Shown here piece by piece: positions 23,185 through 34,104 of a stretch of 64,000 nt of DNA (positions within the stretch are counted from its first letter, which is position 1; every line of letters starts with the position of its first letter). The stretch covers positions 130,750,018-130,814,017 of the forward strand of contig CM043968.1 of assembly GCA_014529385.2 (NCBI GenBank), read 5' to 3'. A program made the translations under genes and the position numbers. The notes beneath the pieces were generated by a model. The model was not told the origin of the DNA and ran no database searches. It saw only the letters and a program-made list of their open reading frames with translations. This stretch comes from Adiantum capillus-veneris. Its lineage: Eukaryota > Streptophyta > Polypodiopsida > Polypodiales > Pteridaceae.

Positions 23185-23630
23185 CATAGTAGTCTCGTAC
23201 GGTCCCGTACGTTTTGTACGCGTACGATGATGTGCGGTACTAAACGAACTAAAAATTTTTATGATGTACGATGACGTTATGTACGTTCAAATTTAAAAAA
23301 ACAAATAATTCTCAAGTCTAAGGGCCTAAGGCTTAGGCCTTAATACTTACTTATAGAAACTTGACATTTGTATAGATTACAAGTTAGTAGTTACAATACT
23401 ACATAGTACATAGTACAATGTAAAGAGTCAAGACTCAAAGACTAAAGAGAATGAGCATTACATAAACCAAAATGATCATTGAAATTTGATAAGTAGAGAC
23501 CAAGTGGCAAGGGCTACAAAGTACTCAAAAAGTGGCAAGGGATACAAAAAAGTGGGGGGACCAAGTGGCAAGGGCTACAAAGTACTCAAAAAGTGGCACA
23601 CCATAATAGAGAGACTAAATAGTAAAGTCA

Positions 23631-26546
23631 CTAGTCAGTAGTGCTCTCATCATCTTCCTCATCTTCCTCTTCTGAGCCTTGCTCATCAACATCATCCTCT
23701 TCCTCACAAGAGTGGAAGGATGACGGCTCATAATCTCCATCACTAATGAGGTTGCCTTCATCATCATACTCTGGCTCTCGAGGCTCTCTATCCTCGGAAG
23801 TGATGGCCGCCGCACAAGAGCCGCTTCCGGAGCCTCGCCGCACATAGGTCCTAGGAGCCTCCGTGGGTGTTGTTGATGCTTTGCCTCTACCTCTTGTAGC
23901 CCTGGCACCTCTGCCTCTTGTAGCCGATGTAACTCCATGGATGACGACCTTCTTGCGTGATCGTGTGCGAGAAACTCGGCGATCAATCTCCTCAAGCTCC
24001 AAGTAGAGCTCACGAAAAATCATTTGCTCCTCAGGGTCTTGCTCTTTATTGACACTCTTTAGAGTGTCAATCGTAAGTGTGAGCTCATCCACGTTGACCT
24101 ATTTGACATTTACAACATTGGACAATGAAAACATAATTAGTATATTCAAACTAATTAAAGACTAGACTCTAGAGTATAGAAAATGGAGAGTAGTGATTAT
24201 AATTTATAATTTATACCCGTCGAGCCATAGGCATCTCATGCATAGAGCGCAACATGCGTAAATTGGAGCGACAATAGATAAGTCGCTCTAATTGCTTCGT
24301 TGAGAGCTTGTTTCGGATTTTGGTGTGGATGAGGGAGTATGCGGACCAATTACGCTCACATGCTCCCGATGAGCAATCCTAAAACACATCAAGAGAGGCA
24401 TAAGCTATAAGAGACTATAGTTGAAGAGATTAAGCATAAAATGTAAAAGGTTGAGGCTTGTCGCTTACTTGGCCAAGAACCCTCAAAGCAAGTCGTTTGA
24501 GAGTAGGCAATTGATAGCCAAAGCTCTCCCACCAAAATAAAGGCTTCACCAAGGATTGCCGCTTCCAACACAAGTTGGAAGTAAATGCGGTGCCTCGTTG
24601 GTCGCTATAGTTGATTACCTCTTGGAGAAATGCTCCAATGTCCTCTTCTTTTAGCACCTTAAAGAGGTAATTGTTGCGCTCCTCAATAAGCTCTTGATTT
24701 GCAAAGAGTTCGGGCTTCTTGTAAGCCGGATGCAAGAGAGCCGCAAAGTAATGGATAGGTCTCTTCATCCAATCCCACCGCTTTGTGATTAGGAGGAGAA
24801 TGTCGTCTCTCTTGGGAGAGTCCTCGAGGTAATCACTACAAGAAGAGAGAGGAAATGTACTAAGTAGAGAAACAAGCATGTAGAATTTAAATATATAGAG
24901 AATGACATATGTAATAATAAATATGTAGTTATACCGTGTTCCATCGGGAGCCCCATCTAGGATTGTAGACTTCTCAATCTCCTTGGAAGCTTCCTCCATG
25001 AAGTGCCATAGAAGCCCAATAGTTGCCCCTTCCATGTCGGTCATGCGGAGAGCCTTGTACAAGGGCAAGATCGCAACGACAAGACCCTTAATTTCTTGCC
25101 AAAACTCCTCCCGCAAGCAAAGCCGCTGGATGGCTTTTGCATCTTGTTGGGAAGCGGCGGACTCTCCATTCATCCACTCCTTAAACTCATCGGAGACCAT
25201 GGTCTTTTGTATTTTGTTTTGCACATCATAGAGCCGCTCTAGAAGTAGCCACATGGCGGCAAAGCGAGTGGCCGATGGCTTCTTCAACTCAAGGTCGGAG
25301 TAGGTGCGGTAAATGGCAAGCACCCTCACTTTGCCGTTGATGAAATTGATGATGGAGAGTGCTTGGTTGAGGATATCTTTCACCCAACCTAGCTCCCCTA
25401 TGTCTTCAAAGAGAAGGTCAAGGCAATGAGAGGCACATGGAGTCCATACTATGGATGAAAATTCCTTCTCTAGCCTCTTACTCATTGCCTTGCAATTTGA
25501 AGCATTGTCGGTAATCACTTGCACGACATGCTCCGCACCAACCTACACAAGAGGCATTTGTGACAAGAAGAGTTAAAACTTAAAAATTAAAACATAGGAC
25601 TCATTGGCAATTGCTCAAGACATAAAGGCTCGATTTACGGTTTTACCTCAAGAATGGCTTGGCGGATGTGCTTCCAAATGAATGCCCCGGTCACTTTCTT
25701 CCCTCTCGAACCCGCATCCACCGCCCGTAATAAGTACGTGCCAAGAGGACAAGAAACAAGAATGTTGATGATGCCCCTCTTCTTGTGGTCGCTCCATCCG
25801 TCGGAGAGGATAGAGCATCCATACTTTGCCCAACCTGCACGTACGGGCTCAAGTGACTTGTCAATCCTTGCCCTCTCTTCATCAAGCTTCTTTGTTCTCA
25901 TGTCATGGTATGACACACCCGTCCACCTTTCGCATGGACCAACCGTCGCAATTGCTATGATCATCCTCTTCCATCGCTCCAACCGAAGAATGTTGAAGGA
26001 GAGATTGCATTCAATCACCGTGCGGGCAATCTCTATTTCCGCGATTCTTTGTCTCTCCTTGAGGAAAGACAAGGGGCCGGAGCATCCACCCACCGATTTC
26101 GCAAGAGAAGTTTGCTTTGCCATCTTCGGAGGCCGGCCACCATCACTTGAAGACCCCTTGAACTTCTTGGACTTCTTGGAGGAGGCACTACCATCACATG
26201 AGGCCGCGGTGGCACCGGTAGCCATGGACATAGTTGGAGAGGCCTCTCGTTCCGAATCGGAGCTATCAACATCCGGCGACACGAACTCATCCGAGGTGAC
26301 TCTACCGTTGTGTGTCTTCAATGGAAGATACTTTCTCTTGCATTCCGCAAGGATATCTTCGGGGATATTAGGACATGGCCCCGCTTGTCCTCCCATCTTT
26401 GTCAAGTGGATGATGAGACGGGTGACGGAAGAGGTCATAGCTTTTGGGCAATATTTGCACCACCACTTGCAAGAGTTTTGCTTGCCCCCCACCCGCTCAA
26501 AATATCGGCAATGCTTCTCAAAGGCTTCATGAGGAGGAGGCGGCAT
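23631..26546 (-). CDS. hAT transposase, five exons, no lesion seen
   Basis: Exons in minus sense are 26,546-25,647, 25,542-24,935, 24,835-24,469, 24,378-24,217 and 24,098-23,631. All introns are GT-AG and 90-116 bp long. They join into 2,505 nt, or 834 codons plus stop. The protein starts MPPPPHEAFEKHC. It has a BED-type zinc finger (CKWWCKYC, then LIIHLTK), a DUF659-like RNase-H-fold region (ILSDGWSDHKKRGIINILVS, then VITDNASNCKAMSK and CASHCLDLL) and a hAT dimerisation segment (CERNWSAYSLIHTKIRNKL). It ends in an unusual acidic tail with RGRG repeats. hAT transposases cut out and reinsert their element in the nucleus. The exon limits are my reading of splice sites. Confidence 0.88.
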
Positions 26547-27216
<670 letters not shown>

Positions 27217-27224
27217 ATGACAGG

Positions 27225-27807
27225 TCTGAGAGTTCGAGAGCAGCTGAGGAATGTGGCAGAAAATGCAGATAGAAAAGTAGAACTGGTACCACATGGCGTG
27301 GGACCTGCACCGAATCTAATGAATGAAAGTACGAACTTTGCCGCTTTTGGGGCAAAGTGAAGGATCAGGAAGCCCTTTTGAAGGAGCCAAGGCCAACTTC
27401 TTTTCACTTGGAATTGGCGGCTCGATTTGGAATTACGCCCGACAGATTGACGCCACAGGCAGAGGTAATTCGACTCGCACCCGGATGAGATGTTGCCATT
27501 ACACCGAGCATTGACAAACTTTGTTTGCAATGATAGGGGTGTTCAGGGCACGCGAGTGACGTTCTACTCAAGATCCCTTGGTACCACAAGAACTACGCCG
27601 TGGATGACCACCGGGCCGAGAAAGCGACTTTGATAAATGAAGGGCTTAGAGATTGTACTTGATAAACTTCAGTTTCTTACTCATTCTTTTGGGAGAGAAC
27701 TGAACGCTGGATAAAGGTTGAATATGTTTTGACTTGATCAAAAGAACGCCAAGATTTTTCTCCACACTCATGCCGATTGCTTTTCAGAGGGCCTGAAGAT
27801 CAAACCA
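27225..27807 (+). pseudogene. Element B gag end, protease and linker relic
   Basis: After the hAT, gag resumes with TCTGAGAGTTCGAGAGCAGC. The following 550 bp match D (50,140-49,594) nearly base for base and are broken in all frames. Recognisable pieces are WYH.N.AVDDHRAEKATLINEGL and SFGRELNAG from the protease-RT linker. No intact DSG-type active site can be read. Confidence 0.75.
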
Positions 27808-29170
27808 TTGATTCTGATACCTGGAAGCACGCCACTGAATCGGCCACCTTACCGTGTGAGCCGAGTACAGAATGAAAAGATTATGAACCTACTGAAAGAC
27901 CTCTTGGAAAAGGGTCTTGTCCAGCCTAGTACTTCACTGTATTGCTCTCCAGTGTTGTTGGTTTTTGAAGAAAGACGGATCTTGGAGAATGTACATCGAT
28001 TATAGCACTCTCAACAAAATCACCATCAAGAACAGATTTCCGATTCCTAGGATCAATGATATACTTGACAGGTTACAGGGATTCTCGTGCTTTAGCAGGA
28101 TTGACTTGAAGAGTGGATATCATCAGATCAGGATAGCACCAGGAGATGTCTACAAGACACCTTTTTGGACGACTTTTGGGTTATTTGAGTTTTTGGTGAT
28201 GCCTTTTGGCGTAACCAATGCTCCTGCGACATTTAACCAAATGACGGACAGGATTTTTCGAGAGTACAGGCTATTTGTTGGCACTTTCTTTGACGACATC
28301 ATTGTTTTCTCCGAGAATGAGGCAGAACACAGAGATCATCTGCTTCAAGTCTTTCAGGCATTACGATATCACACGTTAGTGATTAATGCAAAGAAAAGTG
28401 AATTTTTCCTACCAGAGATAAACTTTTTGGGACACATTGTGTCAGCACAGCAGGAGTGCAAATGGACCCGGCCAATATAGAGACTATCCGTGATTGGCCC
28501 AGGAGTGCAAATGGACTCGGCCAAGATAGAGACTATCCGTGATTGGCCCGATTTGAGGAATGTCCATGAAGTTAGAAGCTTCTTGGGACTGTGTTCGTAC
28601 TACAGGCGGTTCATACGAAAGTTTGCGGAGGTTGCTTCCCCTTTGCATACCTTGACACAGAAAGGAGTACCTTTTTCGTGGGGACCCACAGAGGTGACTG
28701 CCTTTCGGACACTGAAAGAGAAATTGACTACGGGACCTATTTTGACTTTGCCGGACTTGCAAAAGTCATTTGAAGTATATTGTGATGCTTGTGGTCGTAG
28801 TCTGGGTGCGGTCTTGATGCAAGAAGGCCATGTCATAGCTTACGAGAGTCGTTTGTTCTCTAGGCCGGAGATGACAACACAGATCTATGAGAAGGAGCTT
28901 TTGGCGGTTATCCATGCTCTTACTCAGTGGTGGCACTACCTACTTGGAGCGGATTTTACTGTCTTTACAGAGCATCAGAGTTTGCGCTACTTCTTGTCAC
29001 AGAAGCAACTTTCGGAAAAGCAGATGCGGTGGGCGAACATCTTGTCACAGTTCCACTTCCAGATTGTCCATGTGCTGGGACAGAAGAATGTGGTGGCAGA
29101 TGCTTTGTCTCGGAAACCGTTTGTCTGGCTGTTTCCGCGATACATCATAGGAGCTTTGAGGATATGGTCG
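27808..29170 (+). pseudogene. pol: Element B RT and RNase H, frameshifted
   Basis: The first piece (27,808-28,005) has PPYRVSRVQNEKIM and STSLYCSPVLLV, then shifts at VFEERR. The second (27,960-28,480) has [46 protein letters not shown] and FVGTFFDDIIVFS, with the catalytic FFDD intact. A frame break at 28,455 and a 49-bp tandem duplication (28,452-28,500 and 28,501-28,549) precede RNase H (to about 29,130), which has YCDACGRS, YEKELLAVI and FTEHQSLRYF. The last has Glu where D and A have Asp. Element C cuts the chain at 29,175. Confidence 0.85.
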
Positions 29171-29175
29171 ATTAG

Positions 29176-30002
29176 TGTAACAAACTGCTGACGTGTCAAA
29201 GCCTAAAGAATGGAGCCAACTTACAGATGCCGGCCGAGGGGCCTAAACCCTAAGAAGAACAAGCAGTAGAAGAAGTGTCACAGAGTGAGGACGTGGTTGC
29301 CCGAGTGCAGAAAACCCTAACCCTAATTTCTACCAGAAACCCTAATTCTGAAAACCCTAATTGTAGAAACCCTAATTGCTGAAACCCTAATTCTGGAAAC
29401 CCTAACCCTAAAACCTGCAAACCCTAATTTCTGCCAGAAACCCTAACTGCTGAAACCCTAATTCTGGAAACCCTAACCCTAAAACCTGCAACCCTAATTT
29501 CTGCCAAAACCCTAACCCTAACCCTAAGGCAGCAGACAAATTCCGACAATTGCGCTGACATGATGACGTGGTAGGTTGTACGGATTCCCGTGATTTACAC
29601 TGGCAGCTTTTGGCATTGTTTTTTGGACCATAAGCTTTTGAGTTTGAAAGTTTTTCATGTAAACTGCTTTTTGGACCAGAAGCTTTTGAGTTTTAAAGGC
29701 TTTTTACTATAATTGCTTTTCAGGCCAAGGGCCTTTAAATATGAGGCTAGGGCTCATTCTCTGGCATGCTTCAGTACGAAGGTGCAGAGTCTGGAGTACC
29801 AGCTTGTACTTTGATGATGCAATATAAAGAAATACCGAAAGGGGCTCCAAGGTTTGGGGCCAATACTCTCTGGGGTGGAATTCCGCCACTGCTGTCGAGT
29901 GTCGTCTCTCTCTCTCTCTCTCTCAATTCAGTTGTTATTGAAGTGCGAAGAGTTTGTTCAGTCTGTTCTTTTCTATTGGCACGTGGTGCCCGCCTTGTGA
30001 CA
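29176..30002 (+). repeat. Element C 5' LTR with telomere-like AAACCCTAA repeats
   Basis: It runs from TGTAACAAACTGCTGACGTG to GCCCGCCTTGTGACA. The block at 29,310-29,527 has many CCCTAA words spaced by TTCTGCCAG or GCTG. GAAATACCGAAAGGGGCTCC lies at about 29,831 after AATATAAA. A TC tract at 29,906-29,923 precedes the end. Confidence 0.9.
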
Positions 30003-30003
30003 G

Positions 30004-30015
30004 TGGTATCAGAGC
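30004..30015 (+). other. Element C primer-binding site
   Basis: TGGTATCAGAGC, one base after the LTR, is the perfect initiator tRNA-Met type plant PBS. Confidence 0.9.
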
Positions 30016-30212
30016 ATCAGGCGTGTGCTTTTCTGAAAGCATACCGGTCCTACAAAAGAGCAGACAGAGCTTTATTCGAGGATATCTTCGCCCTCCAACC
30101 CGGACTTATTAGCCACTCCCACCCTTACTTCATCGCGCATCGGGCGCGCTCCCGTCTTCACCGCAGTGTCTTACAGGGCATAAGCCAATTAAGAACCCAA
30201 TACTTGGAATTC

Positions 30213-31766
30213 ATGGATTCAGCAGAATATTTGCAGTTCCTGCTCAACGAACTCCACGACATTCTTTTGCGGCATCCTCAGCAGAATCTTCCAATGCTGC
30301 AAAGTTTTCAACAATTTTTGAACTTCATGTTACCTCCTTTGTTGCCCCAGGTGGTACCTCCTCCTCCGGCACCAGAAAGTACGAGAGCTTCTAACCGGCA
30401 ACCTTCTCAGCCGTCTGTTCCAATCGGGGGAGTCTTCAGGAATATGGTGCAGCCATCTGACCCTGATCCAGTGCAACCGCCTTTGCCACCGCCATTGCCC
30501 CCACCTCCACCACCACCGCCACCAGGGTACAATGGTTGGAGCCCATATGGATACCCTTATTATCCATACTCGGCATATGCGCCTAACCAACCCAAAGATT
30601 TCAAGGATGGTGGCACGACAATCAAATTTTTCACTTTTTCTGGGGTGAAAGATCGCAAGAAAGCATTGCAGTTTCTACAGCAACTCGACAACATCTATGC
30701 TTTAAGGAACTATACAGAAGAATCCAAGATTTCTCGAGCAGCGGGATTTCTTAAAGATAATGCTATGCAATGGTGGAGTTCAATCGCGACACAACCGCAT
30801 GCTCCAAGGACCTGGCAAGCTTTCAAGACAGTTTTTGCACGTAGTTACATGACTTCTATGTTTGAAGTGCGGATTTTGGCAGAATGGGGCAACTTGAAAA
30901 TGCTTGCCACTGAAACCATGGACGAATATAACCAAAGGTTTCTCGATGTGTACCTTCCGGTGTCCTTCTTTAGATCTGTTCCCTTGGAGGCCCAATGCGA
31001 GCGATACACCATTGGACTACCATCACCATTGCAGGAATATTGTCTATCCAAGCAAGTCTCTACCATGCAAGAACTTATGGACCATGCCATGGTCGGCTAC
31101 AAACTGATGAAGGGAAAGCTAGAGTTTACCACAGAAGAATCTCCGGCCACTAACCACAACTCTCGGCAACAACGAACAAATTCTCGAGCGTTTCGTGAAA
31201 ATCAACCACAAAGGCTTCGTTTGACGCCTCAACAACGAGACACCTTACTACAAGAAGGCCGATGCTTTGGATGCTTTCAAACAGGGCACAATCATTCTAA
31301 TTGTCCCAAACGCACTGATAGACCAGAGGGGCTGACGCCCGCACCATCGGTCGACAGAACCCCGGCGCCACCTCCTGCTAAGAGAGCTAGACCCGCTATT
31401 GGACTAGTTCCTGATATTTATGGCATACGCCTTGAGAGTACAAACGAATTGTGTCGAGCATATGGCAAAGTCAATGGTTTCAAAGCCCTTATTTTCTTTG
31501 ACCCCGGAGCTACAGAGAACTTTATCCATCCAGAATTCTTAAAGCAGATGCACTTTGATTATGATGCAGAGGGTGGAGAAATTGAAGCTGAGCTAGCCAC
31601 AGGGCAAACTCAGAAAGTAGTACCGCTCATTGGTTCTCTTCCAATGACTATTCAAGATTATCATGGAAAAGCTGATTTCCACATCATGAAGTTGGGCAAT
31701 TGTGACGTTCTATTAGGCATGCCTTGGCATGACAAGAATGATGCGACTCTCCAAGTCCGGAACTGA
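30213..31766 (+). CDS. gag-pro: Element C gag-protease polyprotein, 517 residues, intact
   Basis: The frame is open from 29,766 in the LTR. The likely start is the ATG at 30,213 (MDSAEYLQFLLNELHDIL), the first after the PBS that begins gag-like sequence. Next come a Pro-rich stretch (about residues 85-105), a capsid region (FFTFSGVKDRKKALQFLQQLD, AMQWWSSI, ERYTIGLP), a zinc knuckle CFGCFQTGHNHSNC (about residue 350) and a retropepsin-like domain. The protease site reads FFDPGATENFI, with Pro where Ser or Thr is usual (DSGA or DTGA). The domain ends CDVLLGMPWH. Gag forms the particle; the protease matures it. The clean frame, despite the missing pol, suggests recent selection or recent transposition. 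Confidence 0.88.
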   Translation: MDSAEYLQFLLNELHDILLRHPQQNLPMLQSFQQFLNFMLPPLLPQVVPPPPAPESTRASNRQPSQPSVPIGGVFRNMVQPSDPDPVQPPLPPPLPPPPPPPPPGYNGWSPYGYPYYPYSAYAPNQPKDFKDGGTTIKFFTFSGVKDRKKALQFLQQLDNIYALRNYTEESKISRAAGFLKDNAMQWWSSIATQPHAPRTWQAFKTVFARSYMTSMFEVRILAEWGNLKMLATETMDEYNQRFLDVYLPVSFFRSVPLEAQCERYTIGLPSPLQEYCLSKQVSTMQELMDHAMVGYKLMKGKLEFTTEESPATNHNSRQQRTNSRAFRENQPQRLRLTPQQRDTLLQEGRCFGCFQTGHNHSNCPKRTDRPEGLTPAPSVDRTPAPPPAKRARPAIGLVPDIYGIRLESTNELCRAYGKVNGFKALIFFDPGATENFIHPEFLKQMHFDYDAEGGEIEAELATGQTQKVVPLIGSLPMTIQDYHGKADFHIMKLGNCDVLLGMPWHDKNDATLQVRN

Positions 31767-32751
31767 ACCATCACCGTGATGCAGAAGGACAAGCAAGTCG
31801 TCCTCAAAGTTCGGTTGTCCGAACAAAAGCCTGAATGAACTCTCTAGTTGTTTTATAGTTAGATACTTTTGAACTTTGTTTAAGAAAGTATTGTTTGAAA
31901 CTTTGTTTGAAATGGATGGTATCTGTTTTGAGCCTGTTTCGGTGCCGATTTGAATTGTTTGACTCTGGTTTGATACTGGTTTCAATGATTGGTGATTTTA
32001 CTCCCGGGTGGAGAAGTGGTAAATACTGTTTTGGTATTGTTTAAACCTCCGTACGATGCAGGCCGATGCTTGGGGAGCGTTTGGTTGTATGCTTGTAAAA
32101 TAATTGTTGTTGTGACTCCCGGCCCAGACCTGGATGGTTATGCGGGAGGAGTATTAAGAAGTCTGAGCAGTGGTTACTCTCAGCACCTCCAAACGACGCA
32201 GGCTGCGGTCTGGGGGGCGTTTGGTTGTAAAAGGCCTCTATATCTCCCGGCCCGGACCTTTTTAGGTTATGCGGGAGGAGTGATGAGGGAGTCGTTGAAT
32301 ATCTCCCGGCCCGGACCTTGTTAGGTTATGCGGGAGGAGTGTTCATCGACGGCTTTATGTTTCTATGTCTTGTAACATGCATATGTGAGCATTTGTGTTG
32401 CATTGTGATGTGCCAACCACTGAATATTCCTAATTGGATGAGATTGCCTGGGTATGTAATTTTAGTGCATCAAGACACCCGAGGAAGATCAGTACGGTCT
32501 GGGTGTGATGGCTAATTTTACTACACCAGAATATCAAGAGTTCCGATCTGGACGAAAGGAGAAGCTAACTCCTTGATCAAAACAGCCGATAGGAGCAGCT
32601 AACTCCTTGATCAAAAGAGCAGAAAGGAGAAGCTAACTCCTTAATAAAAAGAGCAAACTGATTGTCCCTCGGAATGTCCCTCGGAAATTTTTGAGCTAAC
32701 TTACAGATATGCTGTAATCGCGGACGATTACTCTCTTTCAAGAAGGGGAGA
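31767..32751 (+). repeat. Element C 3' noncoding region with hairpin repeats and polypurine tract
   Basis: CTCCCGGCCCGGACCT paired with GCGGGAGGAGT recurs near 32,115, 32,245 and 32,305. Each copy can fold through CTCCCG and CGGGAG. A longer unit with GGGGAGCGTTTGGTTGTA occurs at about 32,070 and 32,210. Three copies of GGAGAAGCTAACTCCTTGAT lie at 32,556-32,650, and GGAG/CTCC gives each a small stem. The polypurine tract AAGAAGGGGAGA ends at 32,751. Confidence 0.8.
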
Positions 32752-34099
32752 TGTAACAAACTGCTGACGTGTCAAAGCCTAAAGAATGGAGCCAACTTCC
32801 ATGCTCGAATCCTCGAAATGTCTTTCCACCCTCTTTTTTACATAGCATTTTCCATCTGCGCACCTATAATAGCTCCTGCATATACATCATTTTTATTCCT
32901 AATCATCATACAAATTCAGAAATCTCTATGATCTACTTCAAATTATTATAAGTTAATTAGAATCCTATGATCATTTGATTAACGTAAGCTGCAAAATTTC
33001 AAGATTAGCACTACCCGAAATGCCTCCTCGATTTTGCTCGAAAGTATGCCACGTCGACGCGGCATGGTTTCGAGCAAAATCTCATGCGTGGTTTGGTAAA
33101 ATGTTCACAACTATTATCCAATCCCCCCTTTGGCTAAAAATGTTCACAACTATTATCTAGCTGCGAACATTTTTAGCATGCAAAAAATCGCTTAATCACC
33201 TTCATGACAACTGTCGAAAAGCCTCCTCGATTTTGCTCAAAAGTATGCCGCATTGATGCGGCATGGTTTAGAGCAAAATCTCATGCGTGGTTTGGTCCGC
33301 AAAATGCAGAGATGCAAAGATGCATGGTTTGGTCCGCTCTTTTGCTAAAAGGCCTAAACCCTAAGAAGAACAAGCAGTAGAAGAAGTGTCACAGAGTGAG
33401 GACGTGGTTGCCCGAGTGCAGAAAACCCTAACCCTAATTTCTGCCAGAAACCCTAATTGCTGAAACCCTAATTGCTGAAACCCTAATTCTGGAAACCCTA
33501 ACCCTAAAACCTGCAAACCCTAATTTCTGCCAGAAACCCTAATTGCTGAAACCCTAATTCTGGAAACCCTAACCCTAAAACCTGCAACCCTAATTTCTGC
33601 CAAAAACCCTAACCCTAACCCTAAGGCAGCAGACAAATTCCGACAATAGCGTTGACATGATGACGTGGCAGGCTGTACGGATTCCCGTGATTTACGCTGG
33701 CAGCTTTTGGCATTGCTTTTTGGACCATAAGCTTTTGAGTTTGAAAGTTTTTCATGTAAACTGCTTTTTGGACCAAAAGCTTTTGAGTTTTAAAGGCTTT
33801 TTACTATAACTGCTTTTCAGGCCAAGGGCCTTTAAATATGAGGCTAGGGCTCATTCTTTGGCATGCTTCAGTACGAAGGTGCAGAGTCTGGAGTACCAGC
33901 TTGTACTTTGATGATGCAATATAAAGAAATACCGAAAGGGGCGCCAAGGTTTGGGGCCAATACTCTCTGGGGTGGAATTCCGCCACTCCGTGTCGCGTGT
34001 CGTCTCTCTCTCTCTCTCTCTCAATTCAGTTGTTATTGAAGTGCGAAAGTTTGTTCAGTCTGTTCTTTTCTATTGGCACGTGGTGCTCGCCTTGTGACA
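32752..34099 (+). repeat. Element C 3' LTR with a 552-bp insertion
   Basis: It matches the 5' LTR to about 32,798 and again from 33,351. Between them 552 bp of unrelated sequence replaces 17 bp of LTR (ACAGATGCCGGCCGAGG). The rest, including the CCCTAA block and GAAATACCGAAAGGGGCGCC at about 33,927, aligns with few differences. Confidence 0.88.
32799..33350. other. Hairpin-rich insertion in the C 3' LTR
   Basis: The right half holds two related hairpins, at 33,030-33,081 and 33,229-33,280. Arms are GATTTTGCTCGAAA and TTTCGAGCAAAATC, with an inner ATGCC/GGCAT stem. A third hairpin at about 33,134-33,178 has arms GCTAAAAATGTTC and GAACATTTTTAGC. No open frame or transposon terminus is convincing and no TSD was found. 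Confidence 0.75.
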
Positions 34100-34104
34100 A
34101 TCAG

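Larger units (their letters stand above)
29176..34099 (+). mobile_element. Element C: gag-protease-only LTR retrotransposon (TR-GAG-like)
   Basis: LTRs at 29,176-30,002 and 32,752-34,099 flank one gag-protease frame and about 980 bp of noncoding repeats. There is no RT, RNase H or integrase. It is inserted in B with the 5-bp TSD ATTAG (29,171-29,175) / ATCAG (34,100-34,104); D has ATCAG once at the same place. The 3' LTR has gained a 552-bp segment. It must rely on enzymes from another element. Confidence 0.9.

Noticed and set aside
25654-26532. A 292-codon plus-strand frame opposite hAT exon 1
   Set aside because: It is the antisense shadow of the transposase exon. Only the minus strand gives BED and DUF659 motifs and consistent introns.
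27925-28300. FFDD in RT as an unusual active site
   Set aside because: F-F-D-D is, to my knowledge, common in plant chromoviruses in place of Y-x-D-D, so only the FFHD of element A is noted as a lesion.
29766-30212. N-terminal extension of the C polyprotein through the LTR and PBS
   Set aside because: The frame is open by chance through R, U5 and PBS. A gag start upstream of the PBS would not lie in the genomic RNA as expected, and gag similarity begins at 30,213.
32799-33350. Helitron
   Set aside because: A TC start and a CTAA-like end can be picked out. However, 17 bp of target are missing, the hairpin is not in the expected 3' position and no Rep/helicase or sister copy is seen.
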